From Saprospiraceae bacterium (GTDB taxonomy: Bacteria; Bacteroidota; Bacteroidia; Chitinophagales; Saprospiraceae): a DNA stretch of 12,092 bases. Below the pieces are notes generated by a model. The model worked only from the letters and a program-made list of their open reading frames with translations. It was not told the origin of the DNA and made no database searches. Of the stretch, positions 6,098 to 12,092 are shown in pieces. Both the position numbers and the translations under genes were made by a program. Location of the stretch: contig JABDJM010000077.1 of the NCBI GenBank assembly GCA_013002475.1, positions 1 to 12,092 of the forward strand, read 5' to 3'. How positions within the stretch are numbered: position 1 is the first letter of the stretch; each line of letters starts with the position of its first letter.

Positions 6098-7074
6098 TGA
6101 AAGCAATACTGTGTAGAGAATTTGGTCCACCCTCCAATCTCATTTATGAGGAGGTACCCAGACCTGTTCCAGGTCCTGGACAGGTTTTGGTAAAGGTGGC
6201 TGCCTGTTCGATAAATTTTCCAGATACCCTGATCCTGCGTGGCAGATATCAATTCAAGCCTGAGTTTCCTTTTTCTCCCGGAAGCAATATCGCGGGGCAG
6301 ATCATTGAAGTAGGTGATAAGGTAAATCACCTGAAGCCAGGCGATGAGATCATTGCGATCATGATCGCTGGAGGTCTTGCCGAATATGCAGTTGTGGATG
6401 TTCACATGTGTGTTCCAAAACCAGCGTCCATGGATATGGAAACCGGGGCTGCCTTTTTATATACTTATAGCACTTCCTTTTATGCTTTGCAAAGCAGAGC
6501 TCAGTTGAAAGCTGGAGAGACTGTCCTGATCCTTGGAGCGAGTGGAGGTGTAGGGATGTCATCTATAGAGATTGCCAAGGCTCTTGGTGCTACCGTGATT
6601 GCTGCTGCATCCTCGGATAAGAAGCTTGGACTTTGCTCCAATGCCGGCGCCGACCATTTGATCAATTATGAGAAGGAGGATCTAAAAGAGAGAGCAAAAG
6701 CTTTAACGGAAGGCAGGGGAGTTGACGTAGTGTTGGATCCGGTGGGAGGTAAGTATGCTCAACTAGCTTTGCGGGCAATTTCCTGGGAAGGACGTTACCT
6801 GGTCGTTGGTTTTGCAGCAGGAGAGATTCCGAAAATCCCGCTCAATCTTGTCCTGCTAAAAAGCTGTCAGCTGGTAGGAGTATTTCTGGGAGCATTTTCC
6901 ATGCACTTTCCTAAGGAGCGGAATATCCTGATGAAAGAGCTTTTGGATCTGTATGAACAAGGAAAATTCAAGCCTTACATTCATAAGACTTTTTCGCTCG
7001 AAGAAGCTCCTCAAGCATTACAAATGATGGAGAACCGGGAGGCCGCTGGGAAACTAGTGATTAAGGTTAGCTAA
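6097..7074 (+). CDS. NADPH:quinone oxidoreductase-like MDR enzyme
   Basis: This 325-aa protein is a zinc-independent MDR oxidoreductase of the quinone-reductase group (COG0604). Features are NFPDTLILRGRYQ at 40-52, FSPGSNIAGQIIEVG at 59-73, the nucleotide-binding loop GASGGVG at 147-153 (the AxxGxxG form seen in NADPH-using QORs), AASSDKK at 170-176 and DPVGG at 214-218. No zinc ligands are seen. The family reduces quinones or alpha,beta-unsaturated carbonyls with NADPH; coupling to a thioesterase suggests an enoyl-type or acyl-derived substrate, which is inference. Its ATG overlaps the thioesterase stop by one base. Its stop abuts the stop of the opposing gene with no gap, leaving no room for a dedicated terminator. 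It is a distant paralogue of the dehydrogenase at 3316-4311. Confidence 0.91.
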   Translation: MKAILCREFGPPSNLIYEEVPRPVPGPGQVLVKVAACSINFPDTLILRGRYQFKPEFPFSPGSNIAGQIIEVGDKVNHLKPGDEIIAIMIAGGLAEYAVVDVHMCVPKPASMDMETGAAFLYTYSTSFYALQSRAQLKAGETVLILGASGGVGMSSIEIAKALGATVIAAASSDKKLGLCSNAGADHLINYEKEDLKERAKALTEGRGVDVVLDPVGGKYAQLALRAISWEGRYLVVGFAAGEIPKIPLNLVLLKSCQLVGVFLGAFSMHFPKERNILMKELLDLYEQGKFKPYIHKTFSLEEAPQALQMMENREAAGKLVIKVS

Positions 7075-8163
7075 CTATTCTTCTGTATCCGGAGCTTCCA
7101 ATTTTGGTGGCTCCTCTTCAGTTGTGTCGTCAACCACAATGGCATCATCCACGATATCATTTCCATCGCCATCGGAATCTGTAAATCCTTTTGTACTTCC
7201 TTCGGATTTGTTTTCCTCATAGCTGGGATCATTTTCAATCCTTGGTTCGTCGCCAACCGGTTTTTTTCCTTCCATATGATAGTCTCCCTGTGCAAAGCGT
7301 TCTGCTTTTGAAAAGAAATCATCCTGGTCATCAAGGAGACTTTCCTTTTGCTGGTAATTAGGAACAAAGGAATCCTTCCCATCCACTTTTGACTGGGCAT
7401 CCTGGCCTAGCTTTTCAGCCTTGTCCACCATATCATCCATGGAAGTTTTCCCCAATTCTTCCTTGGCGGCCCTTACCGTTTCAGATTCTGCAGAACCGGC
7501 TTCTTCCTGTGCCTTATTAAAGAACTCTTTTGCTTTATCAACTATGCCTTCTGCTGTTTCTTTTGCAGTACCGGTGTCACGTCCCTCCTTGGCTGCCTCC
7601 TCCTGAGCTTTATCGTAAAAACTTTTGGCTTTGTCTGCCGCGTCCTCTCCTGCTTTTTTAAATACCCCGCCAACATGCTCCCCGGCCTTACCTGCAACGT
7701 CTTTTACTTTATCAAATACGTCTCCACCTGTTTCCATGATCTTTACACCCACATCCTCTGCGAGGTCTTTTCCTTTTTCAACAAAGGGGCTCGCAGTCTC
7801 AATTACTTTGCTTCCCACATTTTCTGCAATGTCCGCAGCTTTTTCAGCCACAGATTCTCCTGCATCCAAAACCTTTCCACCTACATCTTCTACAAAGTCT
7901 TTTCCTTTTTCTACCATGGGCCCAACTTCTTCTCCCACATTTTCAGCCACTTCTTTTGCCTTGGTCAATGCCTCGTTGGCAACATCTGCCGTACTGGAAA
8001 GTATTTCCCCTCCCTTCTCAACAACCTTGTCGCCAAGATCCATTCCTTTCTCAATGACCTGATCACCAAGATCTTTTCCTGCATCAACAACTTTTCCTCC
8101 TGCTGATTTGGCAACAGAAGAGGCTCCGAATAGAAGTTTTTTTATTTCACTTAAGAATCCCAT
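7075..8163 (-). CDS. LEA/synuclein-like protein of 11-residue amphipathic repeats with acidic tail
   Basis: A 362-aa protein with no signal peptide. Residues 86-195 break cleanly into ten consecutive 11-residue units, seven of the first seven starting with Lys (K86, K97, K108, K119, K130, K141, K152), for example KGKDFVEDVGG, KVLDAGESVAE, KAADIAENVGS. Units flank this on the N-terminal side less regularly (KGMDLGDKVVE). A longer unit, DKAKxFxxKAQEEA, occurs twice (177-190, 209-222). Such hendecads form 11/3 amphipathic helices in group 3 LEA proteins, apolipoproteins and alpha-synuclein, where they coat membranes or protect proteins during drying. Residues about 300-362 are strongly acidic and probably disordered, with an SDGDGND stretch. 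I do not recognise a named family, and function is unknown. It has its own promoter at 8210-8239. Confidence 0.85.
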   Translation of the reverse strand: MGFLSEIKKLLFGASSVAKSAGGKVVDAGKDLGDQVIEKGMDLGDKVVEKGGEILSSTADVANEALTKAKEVAENVGEEVGPMVEKGKDFVEDVGGKVLDAGESVAEKAADIAENVGSKVIETASPFVEKGKDLAEDVGVKIMETGGDVFDKVKDVAGKAGEHVGGVFKKAGEDAADKAKSFYDKAQEEAAKEGRDTGTAKETAEGIVDKAKEFFNKAQEEAGSAESETVRAAKEELGKTSMDDMVDKAEKLGQDAQSKVDGKDSFVPNYQQKESLLDDQDDFFSKAERFAQGDYHMEGKKPVGDEPRIENDPSYEENKSEGSTKGFTDSDGDGNDIVDDAIVVDDTTEEEPPKLEAPDTEE

Positions 8164-8209
8164 ACTAATGTCTTTTGAATGAAAAATGCTTTGCCCTGGG
8201 TAGGAACAG

Positions 8210-8239
8210 CAAATATAAGGTACTTAGATGGCGGACAAA
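8210..8239 (-). promoter_or_regulatory. Bacteroidota-type promoter of the 11-mer repeat gene
   Basis: On the minus strand the -33 element TTTG (8239-8236) is followed after 18 bases by TATATTTG (8217-8210), a full match to TAnnTTTG. Transcription would start near 8204, giving a leader of about 40 nt before the ATG at 8163. The -33 element lies within the T-tract of the upstream terminator. Confidence 0.7.
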
Positions 8240-8268
8240 AAAATCCCTTGCAAGGTTCGCAAGGGATT
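8237..8268 (-). terminator. Minus-strand rho-independent terminator
   Basis: AATCCCTTGC pairs perfectly with GCAAGGGATT (8242-8251 and 8259-8268) around a 7-base loop. On the minus strand the stem runs into seven T's (8243-8237). It ends either the hydrolase transcript, after a long 3' UTR, or a separate RNA encoded at about 8270-8460. Confidence 0.85.
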
Positions 8269-8460
8269 GGGGAAATGAATAAAAGGAAAAGAAAAGTCCT
8301 CTTTTGTTTTCACTATGGGGGACTTGAGGTTTTCAGGGCGTCGGCACTCGGGCGTGGGACTTTCTTTTCCAAATCGTTTCCTAAAATAGAGGATTATATT
8401 GTTAGAGGGGAGGGGTCATTGACCGTTTCTTTTGAATATATTTCATTGCTACATATAACG
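8240..8460 (-). ncRNA. Candidate structured small RNA (6S-like?)
   Basis: No convincing protein is encoded in this stretch, yet it ends at a strong minus-strand terminator. Read leftward, GGAAAAGAAAGTCC (8370-8357) pairs with GGACTTTTCTTTTCC (8299-8285) with one bulge. Outside this, GGAAA (8381-8377) pairs with TTTCC (8275-8271) across an internal loop of 6 and 9 bases. The result is a rod with a bubble and a 57-base C-rich apex. A possible -7 element TACTTTTC (8469-8462) would give a transcript of about 215 nt. Length and rod shape recall 6S RNA, but no conserved sequence was recognised. It could instead be the 3' UTR of the hydrolase. Confidence 0.35.
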
Positions 8461-8560
8461 AGAAAAGTAGCTAATGTTAACTTTTGTATAGGGAAGATTG
8501 ATTTTTCGCCGGTTTTAGATGTCACAATTTTTTGAGTAGAAAGCCGTAGAACTATCGCTT

Positions 8561-9388
8561 TTACTGAGAATCCTCGATAAAATCCAAAAGATCATTCGCA
8601 TGTCCCCAATAAGAAGAGTCACTTAGGGACCAGGTCGCTAATTCAAGATGAGTATTCGGAAGTTCCAGGTGTCTTTCCCTTTTTTTTGTCTTTTGAGCCA
8701 GAAGCCAAAAATTTTCATTTGTCTTGTTGGGGATCAATCCATCTGCTGTTCCGAAGGCTCCTGCTATAGGAAATGAGTGGTTTTTCTCCAGATGAAAAAG
8801 TGGATTAAACATCCTTTGATCAGATTCATTGGTCCCTCTTTTGAGCCACCGCAGGGGGAGCGTATTCGGAAGAGAGCCAAAATCTAACGGCGCGGCCCAG
8901 GTAAGAAGGCCTTTCACAGATCCTTCAGACCAGCCTCCAGAAGAAGGAATGGACCGGTCCAAGGCCATTAAAGAGGCTAAATGTCCTCCTGCTGAAATCC
9001 CGGAAAACAACAAACCTGGTAATCCCTGTTTCATTTTTTGAGTCTTCAGAGTCTTCAAAAATTGGATTAGATCTTCCCGGATTGATAGCAGATTATAATA
9101 GGGAACTCTTCTATAGGATGGGATAACAACCTTATATCCTCTTTGGGTGAATAGCAGTGCATTCTGAATAAACTGTTCTGGTTTTCCCAAGCACCATCCT
9201 CCGCCATGTAAATAGATCACTAGAGATTCTTTTTTAACTGTTTGGGGACTAACCGTTAAATAGTACTGTCGGCGATGTGGTCCGAAAGAGGTGCGCTCCA
9301 CCTGCAAATTTTCAGTATCTACTTTTGAAACTTTCCACCAATATTTTGGCAGACTAAAAGCCTCATGAAAAAGAGAGCCTCGGGTCAT
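8561..9388 (-). CDS. Alpha/beta hydrolase (esterase/lipase, HSL-like family)
   Basis: This 275-aa protein (from the ATG at 9388) has the layout of the hormone-sensitive-lipase-like, alpha/beta-hydrolase fold-3 esterases. The oxyanion motif HGGGW is at 61-65. The nucleophile elbow GISAGGH is at 130-136 with Ser132, followed by Asp216 in GTADGLIP and His247 in NTHLEL as the likely triad. It should hydrolyse carboxylic esters; the substrate is unknown and no signal peptide is visible. The frame remains open to an ATG at 9451, but those 21 extra codons would translate the terminator hairpin of the upstream gene, so I prefer 9388. No Shine-Dalgarno is seen at either. CATATTTG at 9399-9392 is one base off the -7 consensus and would make the message nearly leaderless. 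Confidence 0.87.
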   Translation of the reverse strand: MTRGSLFHEAFSLPKYWWKVSKVDTENLQVERTSFGPHRRQYYLTVSPQTVKKESLVIYLHGGGWCLGKPEQFIQNALLFTQRGYKVVIPSYRRVPYYNLLSIREDLIQFLKTLKTQKMKQGLPGLLFSGISAGGHLASLMALDRSIPSSGGWSEGSVKGLLTWAAPLDFGSLPNTLPLRWLKRGTNESDQRMFNPLFHLEKNHSFPIAGAFGTADGLIPNKTNENFWLLAQKTKKRERHLELPNTHLELATWSLSDSSYWGHANDLLDFIEDSQ

Positions 9389-9410
9389 TATCAAATATGG
9401 ATAATTTGGT

Positions 9411-9446
9411 AAAAACAAAAAAGCCGGCTTTCCTGAGAAAGCCGGC
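9411..9446 (-). terminator. Terminator of the T9SS surface-protein gene
   Basis: GCCGGCTTTC (9423-9432) pairs perfectly with GAAAGCCGGC (9437-9446) around a CTGA loop, which reads TCAG on the minus strand. The minus-strand stem runs into TTTTTTGTTTTT (9422-9411). It lies 26 bp after the stop of the preceding minus-strand gene. Confidence 0.9.
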
Positions 9447-9471
9447 AGCATTGGTCTTCGGAAAAAATCTC

Positions 9472-12092
9472 CTAGTGGAGTACTTCGATCTTATAAGTGT
9501 AGTGCTCGTAAGAGAAGTACAGCTGTACAAAATATACTCCGCTCTCAAGGCCTGAAAAATCAAGCGTATTCATTTTGGCAGGATCGTCATCAAGGAAGAC
9601 CTGCTGTCCAAGAAGATCGTGTGCAGTTATACGTTTTAGATCCTGCTCATTGTAATTTCTAATATTTAGGATGGAGGAAGTAGGATTTGGAAATACATGT
9701 AATCCCGCTTTTATGGCATCCTGTTCTATCTCGGTAGTTACATTTCCGTTGGAACTTTGAGCGTACAATAGGACATCACTTTCATCGCCTCCGATGGCTT
9801 TGACTTTGTCCATTTCTGTATCCACTTCTTTTCCAACCAGATCATCAATTATTCCGATAAAGTAGGCGATACCACCAAAGCCATTTCTGTTTGTCTGATC
9901 TTTTCTGGTAATAGCTACTTCAATAACACCTTCTGGAAGGACCCGTTTAAGGATCCACAGATCCTCTCCAAGCCAGCCATCCGGATCAAGGACTACATCT
10001 ACCGTAGTCGGATCGATCTGTTCAGGGTCAAAACGGATGCTAAAGGCAACTCCATGGACCCCCAGTGCCGGATTGTCAATGGAACCCATCTTGATAGGGA
10101 CATTAAATGCTTCACCTGCGGTGAGCGGACCGTCAGCGTTCAAGTCAACAAATATCGGTGGATCTTCCGGAGTACCTGGAGTCGTTACATACTCCTCAAC
10201 AGGTCCGTGGATCTGTCCCATGTTTTCCTTGAGTACAAGAAAATCTTCCTGGTCGACCACTCCATCTCCGTTAGCATCTGCATGCTTGTAATTGACTCCA
10301 TTTGATACAAAGAAATCAATCCAATCATTTGAGGTTTGTCCTTGCCAATCCATTTGAGGATTGTTTCTTGCTGGCCCCTCGCTACCGTTGGCAATTCCCA
10401 GATACAGCAGGTCGAAGTGATCAGCTACATTGTTGCTGTTTATATCACCCGGCCAAACATCCGCTTCCTGAATCTCAAAGAAGTAGCAAATGTTATCCAG
10501 AGATAATCCCTCTCCTGCAATCCAAAGTTTTTCAACCGGGCCAAAGAGGCTCACCGTTCCTTCCAATGGATTTGAAGATTCCCTGTGGAAAAATAATACC
10601 ACACCATTATCAGCAAGGATTAGGGAATCAGTTGTATCGAGACCGGAGAATTCAATTTCAGAACCCTCATTGACTTTTACTGCCAGGTACTCACCTGAGA
10701 AGTCAAAAGTCACAAACTCGGTTCCGTACTCTGAGTTATTTGAAAAATCAAAAAGCAGGGAACCGTGGTAGTGGGCATAATTCGCGATCGCACCGTTGAA
10801 TTGCGGATCAATAGGGTCAGAAAGGATCTCCATGTATTGCCATCCAATGATCTCATTGCTGGCAGAAACCTGGAGGGACTCATCCTCATACAACAGGTCG
10901 GGGGTGTTGTTTGGAGTATAACTTCCCTGATCCAAATTCTCGAATCCGTAACATCCCTCAGTAGGCAGTGGAGGAACGTCAGTCTCCCAACATACCGGTC
11001 CATAGCTGGACTCCAGTCCGCAAATGCTTAGTTCAGTAATTCCCGGGCCCTCAAGATAAAAGGTAGCGGTGGGATCCCCGTTAGCTTCTTTCAATACCTT
11101 GTATGAGAAACCATTTCCAAGGTCGATCGGCCCCACCTCTTCATAGCTGTCAACCGAGATTGTTTGATCTATTCCGCTTATCGTTAATTCTGTTTCTCCA
11201 CAGAAGTTGAAGTACAATGTCGTTGGAGCTGCATTCAAGCTGCTAAAATCGTAAGTGAGAGAGGCGCCTTGTAGGAAAATGGCGTTGTCTCCTTCTTCAA
11301 CAACCTCGCAGAACTCATCATCCCGAACCTCGAAACTGTAGAAGTCCATCGGGCCACATTCTTCCAGCCAAACAGAAACTCCTTCCTGCTCAAACAATAA
11401 ATGTGGAAGATCCGGACCATTGGCAGAATTCCAATTTGTCCCTGGATCCAGGTCATTAAAACTCAGACAAGATTCGGGATCTTCACATGGATACGGTTCG
11501 ATCTCAACCCAGTTATAGCAATCTCCCCATTCAGCATCAACGATATCAATGATCCCAGGTTCACCCTGCTGAAAGGGGCCGATTAGTATTGGTAATTCAT
11601 TATATCCAATCGGATCAATGCTTTGGTGTGTGCCACCGATAGTAAATGAATTACTGTTATTACCGTATTCGAAATTTAGTAGGACGTAGTATGATTCCTC
11701 AGTACATTCTTTTATCTCTGTGTCCGGATCGCCGATCCAGCAGTCATTCACTGGAGGACAGGCTACTCCTTCGAAAGTTATGGTTACGCAACAGTCGGGC
11801 TGGTCATTAATGCAAATCATTAAAACATTTTCGCCACCAGCATTAACTTCAACTCCAGGAATGATATACTCCCCGTTTGGAGTAAGAGGACCGAAGAAGA
11901 CGAATTCCTCATTTAAGTAAGCATCAAAAAAGTTGTTTAGGGGGTTTGGATTTTCAATACCAACTATTAGATCAACAAGCCCATTATCTGTGCAATTTTG
12001 CTCGTAGACTATTGCTCCATACAGATCACAACCGGTGGTATTACATCCCTGTCCCTCGAAGACTAGCTCATTTTGGCAATTGTCGTTTTGCA
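9472..12092 (-). CDS. Modular T9SS-secreted surface protein with dockerin- and cohesin-like domains (N-terminus outside window)
   Basis: The frame is open from the right edge through 872 residues to a TAG at 9472-9474. An ATG at 11820 is internal, since coding-like sequence continues upstream of it. Residues about 5-200 hold two Cys-rich modules of about 100 aa (C, five residues, FEG, C, C, C, then a GP turn). Residues about 208-379 and 380-542 are a second tandem pair of about 165 aa (PDL, GASL/GSLL, DFS, LEGP/LFGP, then an ICGL/IAGEGL stretch). Residues 546-628 are dockerin-like, with calcium-loop segments DINSNNVADHFD and DANGDGVVDQED. Residues 644-755 are a cohesin-like beta-sandwich. Residues 793-872 are a type A T9SS sorting domain (FPNPTSSILNI, LESGVYFVQL). 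It is probably exported and anchored on the cell surface. Its role, perhaps adhesion, is inference. Confidence 0.9.
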   Translation of the reverse strand, partial: QNDNCQNELVFEGQGCNTTGCDLYGAIVYEQNCTDNGLVDLIVGIENPNPLNNFFDAYLNEEFVFFGPLTPNGEYIIPGVEVNAGGENVLMICINDQPDCCVTITFEGVACPPVNDCWIGDPDTEIKECTEESYYVLLNFEYGNNSNSFTIGGTHQSIDPIGYNELPILIGPFQQGEPGIIDIVDAEWGDCYNWVEIEPYPCEDPESCLSFNDLDPGTNWNSANGPDLPHLLFEQEGVSVWLEECGPMDFYSFEVRDDEFCEVVEEGDNAIFLQGASLTYDFSSLNAAPTTLYFNFCGETELTISGIDQTISVDSYEEVGPIDLGNGFSYKVLKEANGDPTATFYLEGPGITELSICGLESSYGPVCWETDVPPLPTEGCYGFENLDQGSYTPNNTPDLLYEDESLQVSASNEIIGWQYMEILSDPIDPQFNGAIANYAHYHGSLLFDFSNNSEYGTEFVTFDFSGEYLAVKVNEGSEIEFSGLDTTDSLILADNGVVLFFHRESSNPLEGTVSLFGPVEKLWIAGEGLSLDNICYFFEIQEADVWPGDINSNNVADHFDLLYLGIANGSEGPARNNPQMDWQGQTSNDWIDFFVSNGVNYKHADANGDGVVDQEDFLVLKENMGQIHGPVEEYVTTPGTPEDPPIFVDLNADGPLTAGEAFNVPIKMGSIDNPALGVHGVAFSIRFDPEQIDPTTVDVVLDPDGWLGEDLWILKRVLPEGVIEVAITRKDQTNRNGFGGIAYFIGIIDDLVGKEVDTEMDKVKAIGGDESDVLLYAQSSNGNVTTEIEQDAIKAGLHVFPNPTSSILNIRNYNEQDLKRITAHDLLGQQVFLDDDPAKMNTLDFSGLESGVYFVQLYFSYEHYTYKIEVLH

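Noticed and set aside
7421..8106. Plus-strand ORFs opposite the 11-mer repeat gene
   Set aside because: They are Ser/Thr/Pro- or Phe-rich mirror readings of a low-complexity Lys/Glu/Ala gene and follow its repeats.
8285..8381. RNase P RNA, because GAAAGTCC resembles its GAGGAAAGTCC core
   Set aside because: The GAGG prefix, the following GGGC and the 3' conserved region are absent and the space is too short.
8179..8535. 118-codon plus-strand ORF between the repeat protein and the hydrolase
   Set aside because: It covers a minus-strand promoter and terminator and the candidate RNA. The peptide has no recognisable features or compositional sign of a real protein.
10037..10673. Plus-strand ORFs opposite the T9SS protein
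   Set aside because: Antisense shadows of the dockerin- and cohesin-like coding region.

Overview
The window looks like chromosome from a Bacteroidota bacterium, probably of the class Saprospiria. It carries a TonB-dependent outer-membrane receptor with a carboxypeptidase-regulatory-like N-terminal domain, a secreted protein ending in a type IX secretion (T9SS) sorting domain, promoters of the TTTG-N18-TAnnTTTG type, and genes with no recognisable Shine-Dalgarno sequence. The Saprospiria hint comes from one region of the T9SS protein (a dockerin-like 'WPGDIN...FDLLYLG...' unit followed by a cohesin-like sandwich), an arrangement I associate with that class. It is inference from memory, not a search.

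Layout. The left edge (1-1946, minus) is a TonB-dependent receptor cut by the window. Next come a kinase-like phosphotransferase of the ACAD10/11-LvaA type (minus, 2195-3244) and, divergently, a zinc-ligand-free MDR dehydrogenase (plus, 3316-4311). Then there is a tRNA cluster: a broken tRNA-Val(GAC) whose T-arm holds a 22-bp perfect palindrome and whose 3' acceptor strand is missing, an intact tRNA-Val(GAC), and tRNA-Pro(GGG). A strong terminator and about 450 bp of palindromes and short repeats follow, with no convincing gene. Then come an acyl-CoA thioesterase II (5231-6097) and an NADPH:quinone-oxidoreductase-like MDR enzyme (6097-7074), translationally coupled by a TAATG overlap. Abutting these tail to tail is a 362-aa protein of regular 11-residue amphipathic repeats with an acidic tail (7075-8163, minus). 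It has a well-formed Bacteroidota promoter. Between it and an alpha/beta hydrolase (minus, about 8561-9388) lie 397 bp holding a minus-strand terminator and a rod-like fold that may be a small RNA. The right edge (9472-12092, minus) is the C-terminal 872 residues of a modular T9SS surface protein.

How the genes may work together. Four neighbouring genes (phosphotransferase, two MDR oxidoreductases, thioesterase) point to acyl-CoA or hydroxyacyl-CoA metabolism, but only the thioesterase-quinone oxidoreductase pair is clearly one operon. The receptor and the T9SS protein belong to the cell envelope and are not obviously connected to that metabolism. The most unusual content is non-coding: the palindrome-disrupted tRNA, the nested inverted-repeat element after the tRNAs, and the possible RNA at 8240-8460.
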